Source: Candolleomyces eurysporus (taxonomy: Eukaryota; Basidiomycota; Agaricomycetes; Agaricales; Psathyrellaceae). Taken from it: a stretch of 64,000 nucleotides of DNA. Location: NCBI GenBank assembly GCA_027579435.1, contig JANBPK010000772.1, positions 62,001 through 126,000 on the forward strand, in the 5' to 3' direction. The notes under the pieces are model-generated. The model ran no database searches and had not been told where the DNA came from. It saw only the letters and a program-made list of their open reading frames with translations. Below, piece by piece: positions 1 to 11,505 of this stretch (positions are counted from its first letter, which is position 1; each line of letters opens with the position of its first letter). The position numbers and the translations under genes were made by a program.

Positions 1-1791
1 GATCGAAGTTGGGGGTAACTGGTGCCATACTTCAGGATCTACCTTTGGACGAGGCAGAGCCTGGCGTTCCTGGTACGCATCTCGACGAAGCCATGGCATC
101 GGTGGGGGAACCGTAACCCTATTATAAACAATCGTCGTCTTCACTCTGTAATGCAAAAAGAGGAACATCAATGAGCGTCCGCTGAAAAGAATAAGAGCAA
201 AAGCAATGCTTACTTGCTCGACGAAGAAAATATTCCATGGGATATCAATAGCGTCAATTCATATCTCGTATTTGCTTTCACGTCCCTCTCCAAGAAGCTC
301 TGCGGAAGAACCACAGGGATTTCCGACTCGAGTGCTGGGGTTTGGTTCGGAGGAGGGCTGTACAGAGGAGAGGGGCTTCCGAGTGGTGAAAGGGGTTGAG
401 GGTGACCTCCGAACCCAGGTCCTGTTGCCCCGGGACTGGATGCTTTGCTACCACGCCGTTTCTTCTGGGAGTCATTTGCTGAAGATTTCAAGGAAAACGA
501 CCACCGCGATCCTTTTCGTGAAGTGTCTTTAGATGTAGACAGTGATGATGGTGCGCCTTCCCGACTGTAAGTGTATTGTGAAATTGCAGATGTTCCAGGC
601 TCAGAGCCAACCGTCGGTGGTGATGATGCGGCTAACGGAGAAGAGGGAGAATCAAGGTGGAATGGGGCGATATAGGACTGACCCTGCCCGGGTTCGGTTT
701 GAGCAGCAAGAGAAGCCTGTTCGGATGAAGCTGCGACTACGACCTTCCCATCATGGCAGTCAACGAATTTCTTTGGGAGAGGGATTTCGGCAGGAAATGG
801 CGTTATCTGACCTCCAAGACCTGCGTTTTGGGGAGCTAGCTGAATCTGACTCTCGACGGGCTGACCGTCTGGCTGTATTGCTTCCAGGGTCGACAAATTG
901 ACATGATTTGGGAACGGGATGGAAAACGGGAAAACATAGTCTCCTTCGAGCTTTCCATCGAATTTCTCTTCTGGCCGAGGTTGACGGGGATCTCCAAAAC
1001 TCCGATCCCAAACCGTGTAAGTTTGGTCCAGGAAGTTCACAGATCCAGTATCCATAGCGCTCGTAATGATCTTGCCTTTTAGCTGGAAGAAAAAGCCATC
1101 AACGTGAGTGCGAGCCAACACAAAAAGTACACGAACAGAGGGGACATACCACCAGCTTGACATTTTTGATCGTGTGTGGGCCAAGCAGGGATAGCTCAAC
1201 CCGTCCAAATATGTTCTCCCCTTCGCAAAATCTGGGATATTTTCCTCCTTTCCCTCCTCTGGCCTCGGCATTATAGAGTTTCAGCGTAGCCCATGGCTGG
1301 GCTTTGGGGCCTGAGCCACTACCGCGGATAGAAAATTCAAACTCCCTTGGCGCCGCTGCAGAATACCCGTATGATGCAGAAAAGTACCTAGGAGGATTGG
1401 TAATTGTCACGGTAGACGTTCTCAAAGTCGATCGCATGCCGCCTCTGTGCCCCGCGGGCACAAGTGTCGTATATGTCGGGGTCGTAGCGTTGGATTCGAG
1501 GGACATTAACGACATCTGGTCATCGATCGCGTCGTGCGATTCCCATCGTCTTTCGATAAGCCCGTCTGCTCTGAGTTCCACTTGGCTCCCATATTCCGCA
1601 ATATTGTTCGCGGGGGAAGAGAGGTTGGAATAACGAGGAGGTTGTGAAGGGACTAAATGTCGAGGAGTCCGGCGAGTCGCGATTGTATCGAAGCTTTCCG
1701 GCATAGCCAATTGTCGGCTGTTAGACTGCCTTCCAGTTTGTGGGTTTGATGGTTGTGGCACAGACGGTGCAGAATATCGCCGAGAAAACAT
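1..1791 (-). CDS. Alpha-arrestin-like protein, array copy 1 (3' end outside window)
   Basis: Alpha-arrestins are cytosolic adaptors that recruit Rsp5/NEDD4-type ubiquitin ligases to membrane transporters. The start is ATG at 1791-1789, the same ATG as in the paralogs, where an in-frame TAA lies just upstream. Exons read as 1791-1150, 1082-214 and 145 to beyond base 1, with GTATGT and GTAAGC donors. The N-terminal 110 or so residues are Ser/Pro/Thr-rich and carry two PPRY motifs (PPxY type). The arrestin N fold follows (EFEFSIRG, GENIFGRVELSLLG, then LKGKIITSAMDTGS across the first intron, WDRSFGDP). Next come a disordered linker with basic runs (SQKKRRGS) and the start of the arrestin C half (VVLPQSFLERDVK). 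No disruption is visible inside the window, making this the best-preserved copy. The family call is from motifs only; the transporter target is unknown. Confidence 0.85.
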
Positions 1792-2053
1792 GACACCAAG
1801 TTGAAGATTTCGCTGTAGTAGACCGAAAGTCAGTATGCTTTCCCAAATATCTTGTATTCTGACCAACCTACGTGTCTCTGGGTTTGGGGAGGGGCGGAAC
1901 CATTGCAACTGCTACAAGTATCATCTCCAGGCGTTCATGTGACAATTAAAAGACAATAAGAACAGACTGAATCGAGCTCTCGACGGTCCAAGGGAATCCG
2001 TACCTGGCTGACAGTGACTGTATTGAACCAACTCAACGGCACGAGTCAGGCGG

Positions 2054-2061
2054 TGACGTCA
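2054..2061. promoter_or_regulatory. TGACGTCA palindrome (CRE/ATF-type bZIP site) upstream of arrestin copy 1
   Basis: A perfect 8-bp TGACGTCA palindrome lies about 260 bp upstream of the copy 1 ATG. The same position in other array units reads TGACGTGA (relic 1, near 2653), TGGCATCA (copy 2, near 5961) or has lost the core (copies 3 and 4). This is the consensus for ATF/CREB-type bZIP proteins. Function here is inferred from the match and its position in a duplicated promoter. Confidence 0.4.
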
Positions 2062-2198
2062 CTGCCAGTGTTGTGTCGGCTTGTGGCATTCTCTTGCTCG
2101 ATCTTTCCAGTGCGCCAGCCAAAGGCTGTGACTGTTTAAAACTGGTGACAGGTTTCAGTCATAATGCCGCTTGGTAGCGATAGAAGCCTAGTGGAAGC

Positions 2199-2414
2199 TT
2201 ACCCATGTTCTGCAATATTGCTTGCGAGGGAAGAGGGGTTGGAATTTGAACGAGGTTGGGACGGGACTGAATTTCGAGGATTTCGGCGTGTCGTAACTGT
2301 ATCGAAGGTTGAGTCCGACACAGTCGACTGTGGGCTGTTGGACTGCCCTCCAGTCTGCAGTTCTAGTGGCCGTGGTACAGACAGTGCAGAATATCGCCTA
2401 GAGAGCGTTAACAT
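2199..2414 (-). pseudogene. Arrestin N-terminal relic 1 with its own promoter copy
   Basis: The minus strand from ATG 2414 encodes about 70 residues matching only the disordered N-terminus of the arrestin paralogs (LSRRYSALSVP start, FDTVTTRRNPRNSVPSQP, then SLASNIAEHG). The homology then stops abruptly. The PPRYSN motif of the intact genes is changed to PRSNSN, so the PPxY site is lost. The roughly 350 bp upstream (2415-2790) is a further copy of the promoter block seen before each arrestin ATG. It looks like the left-over of an unequal exchange: promoter plus first codons joined to another unit's 3' flank. Confidence 0.75.
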
Positions 2415-3010
2415 GACGCCAAAAAAATGAACAGTCCGCTGTACTATCCCCAAAGTCAGCATGCGTTCCCGAATATCTCGAGGGGAGGGGTGGAGCCATT
2501 GAAATTGTATGGTTGCTGCTACAAGTATCATCTCGAAGACGTTCATGTGACAAGAAGAAAGACAATCAGAACAGCCCGAAATGAACGCTCGGCGGCTCAA
2601 AAGCGTACGTAGCTGGCTAACAGTGAACCGTTCACGGCGGGCGAGTCGGGCAATGACGTGACTGCCAGTGTATGTCCGTTTTGCCTGCTGATGCGCCATA
2701 GAGGCGTCCACTTGCTCAATCTTCCAGAAAGGCTGTGACTGATTGCACCTGGTGACAGGTTTCAGTCAGAATGCCGCTTCGTATTAAATGATGCATCGTG
2801 GAAGCTTACCATCCAATTAACATCACCAGAATTTTCCAGATTTTAAGCTGTATGTCACAGTATCAATAAATAGTCCAAGCCAACTCAAGTAACAGGAAGC
2901 GTACACCGAATCCGATCCACATCAGTAGTGTCAAGGTCAATCACAAAAATCCACTGTCTGACAAAAGGCTACCCATGACGTCCGTCGGAAGAGGCCTCGA
3001 GACAGCTAAC
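2415..3010. other. Duplicated arrestin promoter block and 3' flank of copy 2
   Basis: No gene is seen. The left part repeats the promoter block of the array (including a CTGGTGACAGGTTTCAGTC-like string near 2748). The right part (about 2800-3010) is the 3' flank of arrestin copy 2, shared with the flanks near 6120-6258 and 11360-11505. Confidence 0.5.
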
Positions 3011-5688
3011 CTACCGGGCAAGCGTAAACGCAATAACATCAGGCTCATCGTTCCTCGAGTCCGTAGTAATCTCCACAAACTGCGAAGCGTAAACTCTTCC
3101 TTTCTGCGCGCTGCCTGAAGCTCTCTTATCCATAGAGTCTAATTCCGGTTCGAAGGCACGAGATACGGGAGCTAGGAGCTCGACACGGTACTGAGTCGGT
3201 TGTCAGTGATGAAGACACGGCACAAGTTAAACGAAAGCTTACCGAAATATTGAACAATGGGAAAGGGCAGGAAGGCTGTAAATCCGATGGCAGATGTATC
3301 TCCCCTTGCAACGTCCGCACACCCTCTTCCCCGACCTCCCCGTCTTCGTCGGATTCCTGCGAGATCCACCATACGGCATTGGACACTGGGGTACCATAAT
3401 CCTCTGGGACGTCATGCTCCAAGTCCCCTATCCCATGCACGCCCAGGCCCAAAGCCAAACCCCTATTAAACCGATGATCTCCAGAGCCAGTTCTTTTCTT
3501 CTGATGTTGAACCTTCTGTTCAAGTTTAGTGTTGGAAGTAGGGTCTTGCTGCGCTTGAACGAGATGACTTACAGAAATGCCCGCGGATACTTGAGGCAAA
3601 ACCGTGAGTTTATAAGGAGCTGCACCAACGTAAGAAGTTCCAGCCCCAAGGGAAAGAGCACCCCCGGAGCCTTCCGCACTGTCGAGGTATCGTACAGCAC
3701 GGCTCAAGTGAACGCGGGGCGAGCGTGGATTGGAAAAGACGTTCAAAGCACTAATGTCGTCGCAAGCAATTTTCAAGTAACAAGGGATTACGGTCCCCCT
3801 GGCATAGGAGACCTACAATACGATGTATGAAGTCAGATTCGTGTGGAGGTATAAATGAACTTGTATTGACATACGGGATTCGCAAGAGCCAGCGCGTAGT
3901 CCAGCTTCAATTTTCGTTGCTGTAAAAACGTACCCTTCATGGAAACTGTGGGTAATTGGTGCCATAGTTCAGGATCTACCATTGGACAAGGCAGAGCCTG
4001 GCGTTCCTGGTATGCATCTCGACGAAGCCATGGCATCGGTGGAGGAACTGTAGTCCGATTATAAACGATTGTTGTCTTCACTCTGTAATATCAGGAGGAG
4101 CATCAATAGGTGCCATTGAAAAATCACGAGCAATACTCACTTGTTTGAAGAGGAGAACCTTCCGTGAGAGATCAACAGCGTCAGCTCATATTTCGTATTC
4201 GCCTTCACATCCCTCTCCAAAAAGCTCTGCGGAAGCACCACAGAAACTCCTGACTTGAGTTCTGGTATTTGATTCGTCGAGGCACGATAGTCGAGAAGCG
4301 GGGGCTGGAATGTAAGATTTCCGCCAAACCCAGGTTCTTCTGCTGCAGAGCTAGACGCTTTGCTACTACGCCGTTTCTTCTGGGAGTCATTCGCAGAGGT
4401 GGAACCGGATTTCGAAAAAGACCATCGGGACCCCTTTCGTAATGTCTCTTTCGATGTCGACGGTAGTGGATCTTCTCGGCTGTGGGTGTATGGTGAAATC
4501 GCGGACGGTCCAGCCTCCGAGCCCGCCGGTGGGGATGAGGGAAAGTCGACATGTAATGGAGTAGTAATGGACTGGCCTAACCCAGATTCAGTTCGAGCAG
4601 CGAGTGGGACCTTTTTGGGAGTTGAAGAACTGTCCACATGAGAATGAACGATGTCAGAGTTCGATGATGCTTCGCCTATGGCGCTTTCGTCGTCATAACC
4701 TGCAAAATTCTTTTGAAGCGGGCTTTCAGCAGGAAAGGCCGTTATCCGCCCCCCNAAGACCTGCGCCCTGGGGAGGTAGCTGGATTTGACTCTCCACAGG
4801 CTGGCCATTCGCCTGTATTGCCTCTAGGGACGACAAATTGACATATTTCGGGAACGGAATGGAGAATGGGAATACATAGTCGCCTTCGAGCTTCCCGTCG
4901 AATTTCTGTTCAGGTTGAGGTTGACGGGGATCCCCAAAACTCCGATCCCAAATCGTGTACGTTTGCTCTAGGAAATTCACCGATCCAGTATCCATGGCGC
5001 TCGTGATCATCGTGCCTTTTAGCTTGAAAAATGAGTGTTCAACGTGAGTACGTGCCAACGCAACGGTATACGACTGAAGGGGACATACCACCAACTTGAC
5101 ATTCTTGATCGTGTGCGGGCCAAGCAGGGATAGCTCAACCCGTCCGAATATGTTCTCCCCTTCGAAAATTTTGGGATGCTTCCCTCCTTTCCCTCCTCTG
5201 GCCTCAGCGTTATAGAGCTTCAGCGTAGCCCACGGCTGGCCTTTTGGACCTAAACCACCGCCGCGAACGGCAAATTCAAACTCCTTTGGCGCCGCTGCAG
5301 AGTACCTGTGCGACATGGACGAATACCTCGGAGGGTTCGTAATCGTCGCGGTAGACGCTCTAAAAGCCGATCGCATATCGTTACTGTGCCCCGCAGGTAC
5401 AAGTGTCATATATGTGGGGGTAGTAGCGTTGGATTCGAGAGACATGAACGACATCCGGTCATCGATCACGTCTGCTTCGTTATCGACTTCACTCCCATGT
5501 TCTGCGACATCGCTGGTGAGAGAAGAGAGGTTGGAATAACGAGGAGGTTGAGAGGGGACGGAATTTCGAGGATTCAAGCGAGTCGCGACGGTATCGACGG
5601 TTGCCGATTGTGAGCTGTTATACTGCCCCCCAGTTTGTGGGTCTGACGGCTGAGACACGGGCGGTGAAAAATATCGCCTCGAGTGCAT
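3011..5688 (-). CDS. Alpha-arrestin-like protein, array copy 2
   Basis: Five exons are read: 5688-5089, 5022-4141, 4082-3875, 3812-3243 and 3190-3011, giving about 812 residues once the surplus N at 4755 is ignored. An in-frame TAA precedes the start. Two PPRY motifs lie in the disordered N-terminus; the arrestin N domain follows, then a Ser-rich basic linker, and the arrestin C domain across exons 2 to 4 (VVLPQSFLERDVK; SYARGTVIPCYLKIACDD). The N lies within CTT-N-GGGGGG where the other copies read GLGGRI, so it is probably an assembly ambiguity. Relative to copies 3 and 4, a 2-base deletion near 3020 changes the reading frame and ends the protein at TAG 3011-3013, losing about 20 C-terminal residues conserved in those copies. 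Confidence 0.82.
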
Positions 5689-6258
5689 GACGCCAAATTA
5701 AAAAAGTCACTGTGATGGCTCCAAGGTCAGTATGCATTCCCAAATATCTCGTTTTCTGACCAACCTACGTGTTTCTGGGTTCGGAGAGGGGTGGAGGAAT
5801 TGCAACTGTACGGTTGCTGCTAAAAGTATCATCTCGAAGACGTTCATGTGACAAGATAAAAAGACAATAAGAACAGGCTGAAACGACCGCTCGACGTTCC
5901 GAGAGGAGATAGCTGGCTGATAGTCACTGCATTGAATCGCCAACGGTGGGCAAGTCGGGCGATGGCATCACTGCCAATCTTCGTGGTGTATGCCTGCACT
6001 TATGTTCTTTGCCTGCTGATGCGCCGAGGAAGTGTTCACCGGCCGGTCCATCCAGAAAGGCTGCGACTATTTGCACCTGGTGACAGGTTTTAGTCGGAAT
6101 GCCGCTTAGTAGTAAATGAAGCATCGTGGAGGCTTACCATCGCAAAAGTTTGAAAAATTTAAGCCCAAGCTGACCGTCGCAATGTCAATAGTTACTCCAG
6201 GCCAGGTCAAGCAACAGGAAGCGCACACCGAATTAGATCCACATAGTATCGAAGTCAA

Positions 6259-9170
6259 TCACATGAATCCACTCTCTGACAACAGCCTACCCATAACGTC
6301 CGTCGGAGGAGCTCTAGAGACCGCTGACCTACCAGGCGGTGTCGCGAATGCAATAACATCGGGTTCATCGTCCCTCGAGCCCGTAGTAACCTCCACTAGC
6401 TGCGAAGCGTAAACTCTGCCTTTCTGCGCACTATCTGAAGCTCTCTTATGCATATTGCCCAATTCCGGTTCGAAGGCATGAGATACAGGAGCCAGAAGTT
6501 CGACACAGTACTAAGCCGGTTGTCAGCGATGAAAGCCGGGCACCAGTCAAGCGAAATCTTACCGAGATATTGAACAATGAGAAAGGGCACGAAGGCTGTA
6601 AATCTGATGGCAGATGTATCTCCCCTTGCAACGCCCGCACAACCTCTTTCACGACCTCCCCTTCTTCGCCAGATTCCTTTGAGATCCACCACACAGCATT
6701 GGATACTGCCGTACCATCATCTTCTGGAACATCATATTCTAAGTCCCCAATGGCATGCAGGCCCAGGCCCCCAGTCAAACCTTGGAAGCTTGGACCCCCA
6801 AGAAATCGAACGTCCCCGGAGCTGGCTTGCTGCATTTGATGTTGCATTTTCCGCCCTGGCTTAGCGTTGGAAGCAGTATCTTGCTGTACTTGACCAATAT
6901 GGTTTACGAAAATGCCCATGGATGCTTGGGGCACAACCATCTTACCAGGAATAGTTGGACCATGATAGGATCCGAGTCCAGGGGATATATTGTCCCCCGA
7001 GCCTCCTGCACTGTCGAGGTATCGCACGACACGGCTCAAACGAACGCGAGGCGAGCGTGGATTGGCCAAGAGGTTCAAAGCGCTGATGTCGTCGCAAGCG
7101 ATTGTCAAGTAACAAGGGATTACAGTTCCCCTGGCATAGGAGAGCTACAATACGATATCCGAAGTCAGATTCGCGGTCGCATAAATGAGCTTTTTTGACA
7201 TACAGGATTCGCAAGGGAAAGCGTGTAGTCTACTTTCAGTTCTCGTTGCTGTAAAAAANGTGCCCCTTATCGGAATCGTGGGTAGTTGGTGCCATACTCC
7301 AGAATCTACCGTTGGACGAGGCAGAGTGTGGCGTTCCTGGTACGCGTTGCGACGGTGCCATGGCATCGGTGGAGGAATCGTAGCCCTATTATAAACAATC
7401 GTCGTCCTCACCCTGTAATGTAAGAAGATGAACATCAATAGGTATCTGTTGGAAAAAATGAGAAGAACAGATGCAATACTAACTTGCTTGACGAGGAGAA
7501 TATCCCATGGGAGATCACCAACGTCAGTTCGTATTTCGTATTCGCTTTCACATCCCTCTCCAAGAAGCTCTGCGGAAGAACCACAGGGATTGTCGATTCA
7601 AGTGCGGGGAGTTGGTCCGTGTTATGACCGGGGTTGTGAAGGGAGGAGGGACTTGCGAGTAGTGTAAGGGGTAGAAGGTGGCCGCCGAACTCGGGTTCTG
7701 CCGCTCCGAGACTAGATGCTTTGCTAACACGCCGTTTCTTCTGAGAGTCGTTTGTCGAGGTGGAAGCAGATCTCGAAAAAGACCATCGTGACCCTTTTTG
7801 TGATGACCCTTTTGATGTCGATGGTGGTGGGTCTTCTTGGCTGTAAGTGTACGGTGAAATTGCGGACGGTCCAGGCTCCGAGGCCGACGCTGGAAAGGGT
7901 GATGTGCCCGACGGAGGGGAGGGAGGGTCAAGATGGAATGGAGTGATATGAAACTGCCCTAGCACGGGTTCAGTCCGAGCGGCGAGTGGGAGCGCTGGGG
8001 GTGACGATGTGCCTGACGGAGGAGGATCAAGGTGGAACGGTGTGATGTGGAACTGCCCTAAGACGGGTTCAATCCGAGCAGTGAGTGGGACCTTTTCGGG
8101 AGGAAAACTGTCCACGTGGGAATGAGCGTCAGGGTTCGATGATATTTCACCTATGGCGTTCTCATCATGAAAATCTTCAGGATTCTTTTGCAGAGGGCTT
8201 TCAGCATGAAAGGCTGTTATGCGGCCTCCAAGACCTGCGCCCTGAGGAGTTAGCTGAATTTGACACTCCACAGGCTGGCCGTTCGCCTGTACCGCCTCTA
8301 GGGTTGATAATTTGACATATTTCGGGAATGGAATGGAGAATGGGAACACATAGTCGCCTTCAAGCTTTCCGTTGAATTTCTTCTCGGGTTGAGGTTGACG
8401 AGGATCTCCAAAACTCCGATCCCAAATCGTGTAAGTTTGCTCCAAGAAGCTCACAGATCCAGTGTCCATAGCGCTAGTAATAATTGTGCCCTTTAACTTG
8501 AAAAATGAGTTGTCAACGTGAGTACATGCCAACGCGACGGATATACAAACGGAGGGGACATACCACCAATTTAACATTTTTTATCGTGTGGCCAAGCAGG
8601 GACAGCTCAACCTGTCCGAATATGTTCTCCCCTTCGTAAAATCTGGGATGATTCCCCCCTTTTCCTCCTCTAGATTCAGCATTATATAGCTTGAGCGTAG
8701 CCCACGGCTGGCCTTTTGAGCCTAAACCACCACTACGGATGGCGAATTCAAACTCCCTCGGTGCCGCTGCAGAGTACCTGTGCGACATAGACGAGTACCT
8801 AGGAGGGTACGGAATCGTCGCGGTAGACGCTCTAAAAGTTGATTGCATGTCGTTCCTGTGCCCCGCGGGTAGTGTCCTATATGTCGGGGTAGTAGTGTTT
8901 GATTCGAGGGACATGAACGACATCCGGTCATGGATTGGATCTGCTCTGATTTCGGCTTCATTGCTATGTTCTGCGACATCGCTTGCGAGAGACGAGAGAT
9001 TGGAATAACGAGGAGGTGGGGGGGGCGACTGAGTTTCGAGGAGTTCGCTGACTCCCGGCAGTGTCGAAGGTTTCCGAAACAGTCGATTGTGGGCTATCAA
9101 ACCCTCCAGCTCCAGTTTGTGGGTTTGAAGACCGTGGTGCGGACGATGCAGAATATCGCTTAGAGAACAT
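6259..9170 (-). CDS. Alpha-arrestin-like protein, array copy 3 (one homopolymer frameshift)
   Basis: The exon plan matches copy 2: 9170-8564, 8496-7484, 7412-7204, 7144-6563, 6510-6259, for about 886 residues if the two suspect bases are discounted. Start ATG 9170 has an in-frame TAA upstream. Inside exon 1 a run of eight C on the coding strand (9018-9025) shifts the frame just before the first PPRY motif; seven would keep it. A surplus N at 7259 lies in a T run of exon 3. Both sit in homopolymer tracts, so sequencing error and real decay are equally possible. The linker has an internal duplication of a segment ending EPVLGQFHITPFHLD, absent from copies 1 and 2. The C-terminus extends to TGA 6261-6259. 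Confidence 0.75.
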
Positions 9171-10223
9171 GACGCGAAATTAAAGAGTTCGCTCTAGTTG
9201 CCGTACAGTCAGTATGTATTCCCGGATATCTCGTATTCTCACCTACGTGTGTGACCTGTGGGTTCGGCGAGGGGTAAAATCATTGCAGCTGTATTGGTTG
9301 CCGCTACAAATATCATTTCAAATACGTCCGTGTGACAAGATGAAAAGATGAAGGATTGCTCCAGGGTCGTGGCTTGACAGTGGCTGTTGTACTAGTATCA
9401 AATGGGCGGGCGCTCATAGTCTCCGTTGCTGGAATGACGCTACTGTGGGTGTATCATATTTGTATTTGTGTGTGTCGGTGCACCGGAAGCATTCTCTTCC
9501 TCAGGCTCCTATTCAGTCACTCGTCTCGCTCGAGCCCCAGATTCGAGGGTACGAGCATGAAGAATAAAAGGGATTGATCTCACTTGTGCAATGAAGTGGC
9601 TTACCGCTGCGGTGATCCAACAGGGTGATCGGTAAGAAACTACTTCTGCGAGCGCTTCAAAGATGGTGTACCCTTCTGACTTTTTCTATTAGCCCAAAGC
9701 AAACTACCATCTGCTTCGAAGTCGTGTGATCTACAGATCTCAGCTACCACCGAAGCAAAGATATGTTGCCTTCGGCGCTTCAATGCTGATAGCGACGCAG
9801 GCCAGGGGTTATCAACGTTACATCCCTGGCGACGCCTCAGACTATCACGACCGAGTTGATCGGACTATTGAGTGTCAGCTGGTTGGCAGACTTGCGCCCA
9901 CAACACGAGTTCTCCTTTTGGATGATTGAACCTCTCGATACGTTTGGGACCCATCAACAGTTACAGTTTGTATTTTAGATTTCACGATTTTCTGAATCTG
10001 GGGCGTATATGTCCTGTGTATTATAGCGGTGACCACGAGAAGACATCAGTACGTAGATGTATAATGCAGTATGCAAGAAAGACGAATATTATGCTATCAT
10101 ATAAGTACATGTACAAAGCATTGACAGATTAACCAACAAAGGATGATCCATTTATACCTAGGAATCAAATTACTCGCGCAAATTCTCCGAAATGAACACG
10201 CATCGAACCCAAGGGACTCTACC
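9171..10223. other. Arrestin copy 3 promoter and unassigned DNA
   Basis: From 9171 to about 9500 the sequence aligns by eye with the region upstream of arrestin copy 4 (14432-14760). The rest, to 10223, shows no convincing gene on either strand. A 33-bp block at 9576-9608 recurs at 15147-15179. Confidence 0.4.
9576..9608 (-). repeat. Block shared with 15147-15179
   Basis: The string TCACTTGTGCAAT-AAGT-GCTTACCGCT occurs at both sites with only a few differences. On the minus strand both contain AGCGGTAAGC, a plausible exon/GTAAGC donor junction, followed about 20 bp later by the same intron-like sequence. They are probably two copies of an exon edge of an unrecognised minus-strand gene that was duplicated together with the arrestin unit. 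Confidence 0.5.
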
Positions 10224-10430
10224 GGTACCTCTACAGCCCCTTCCACCAATAGACTCCTGGCAAAGCTCTTCAATGCCCGTTTAAATCAGTTGGATGCGCC
10301 AACACGATAGCTAACAATGGTACTCGCTGCGATTCTCAAGAAGGGAAAGTCAGAAGACTCTGCAGACAGTTACCGCACATTGCACTTGAAACCTGTCATG
10401 ACTCTTCTTACTCACAATTTGTACTGCTCG
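10224..10430 (+). mobile_element. Fossil non-LTR (LINE-like) reverse transcriptase fragment
   Basis: In one plus-strand frame the fragment reads NRLLAKLFNARLNQLDAPTR, a TAG stop at 10308-10310, then LTMVLAAILKKGKSEDSADS and YRTLHLKPVMT. This matches the pattern at the start of LINE-type RT domains (LFN..L...P..W....L..ILKKGK....D..SYR.I.L....K). The stop sits where these domains normally have Trp. Only about 65 codons remain, with no catalytic FxDD block nearby, so it is a dead scrap between arrestin units. The call rests on a remembered family pattern. Confidence 0.5.
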
Positions 10431-10759
10431 GAGTTGCTATGGATGTTGTCACTGGCGGCCCCATCATCCAATGTAGAGGTCTGCTAACAACTTTGAAAGT
10501 CGTGTCTTGATTAGATTTTCTGATATTTGTGCGATACCCGGCCAACGTAACCTTCTCGATTGACAATCTTGCTGTGTCGATAGTTGACGTCTTCCCTTTC
10601 ATATCATAAACCAACTCAACCCGCTGATGGAAAAATTTGAAGGGTCACATCGCAAACTCTCGAGCTCGAGACAGAAATACGGGAGTTGGCGTGAGTCGGA
10701 AAGCGGAGCCAGTAACGGAGCTGCCAGGATGTCGTCCTTACGCAAAGACATCCGGTCAT
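10431..10759. other. Unassigned stretch between RT scrap and arrestin relic 2
   Basis: No gene is recognised. Part near 10560-10730 may be further decayed arrestin sequence (minus-strand AIRGL/DPSNF-like words), but the alignment is too weak to claim. Confidence 0.3.
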
Positions 10760-10988
10760 CAATCACAGCTGCTTCAAGGGCCACTCTACTCCCATGTTCT
10801 GCAGCATTGGTTGCAAGGGAAGAGAGGTTGGAAAAACAAGGAGGTTGTGACTGAATTTCGAGGAGTTCGGCGAGTCGCGACGGTATCGAGGGTTTCCGAC
10901 ACCGCTGATTGGACACTGTTAGATTGCCCCCCAGTTTTCCATTCTAGTGGCTACGGCGCAGATGGTGCAGAAGGTTGCCTCGAGAAAA
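10760..10988 (-). pseudogene. Arrestin N-terminal relic 2, start codon lost
   Basis: The minus strand repeats the N-terminal part of the arrestin copies (LAELLEIQSQPP, FSNLSSLATNAAEHGS, VIDDRMSL). The ATG context of the other copies (GTCATGTTCTCG) here reads GTCATTTTCTCG, so the start codon is gone. The PPRYSN site reads PPCFSN, so PPxY is lost too. The promoter block is still present upstream (10990-11350), with a perfect TGACGTCA. Similarity ends near 10760. Confidence 0.7.
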
Positions 10989-11231
10989 TGACACCAAATC
11001 AATGAGTTCTCTGTAGTGGCCCTAAGGCCAGTGTATTGCCACATATCTCTTATCCATGACCAACCCACATGTTGCTCGCTTCTGGGAGGGATGGAACTAT
11101 TGCGACGGCCGTAGTGGCTGGTGCAATCACTATCTCAAAGGCATTCGTATGACAAGATAGAAAGACCATGAGAACAGCCTGAAACGAGCGCTCGACAGCC
11201 AAGAGAGGACATAGGTGGGCAGGTCGGGCGA

Positions 11232-11239
11232 TGACGTCA
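11232..11239. promoter_or_regulatory. TGACGTCA palindrome in relic 2 promoter
   Basis: This is a perfect CRE/ATF-type palindrome in the same promoter context as 2054-2061 (followed by CTGCCA-TGTTG). It is kept upstream of a relic that no longer has a start codon. Confidence 0.35.
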
Positions 11240-11505
11240 CTGCCAATGTTGCCGCGGTTTTTGTGTGCGTGCTTGCTTGTGTTCACTTGAATGGTCTTTC
11301 CAAAAAGGCTGGCCTGATTGCACCTGGTGACAGGTTTCAGCCTGAATGCCACTTAGTAGTAAACGAGGCCTGTGGAAGCTTACCACCGCAATAATTGTCC
11401 AAATTTTAAACACAAGCTGTCTGTCGCGATGTCAATAAATAGTCTAAGCCAGCTCGAGCAACAAGAAACGTACACCGGATCAGATCGACAGAATATCGAA
11501 GTCAA

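Noticed and set aside
9356..9577. Plus-strand membrane-like small protein
   Set aside because: The frame lies in the promoter block shared with 14560-14760 and is not conserved there.
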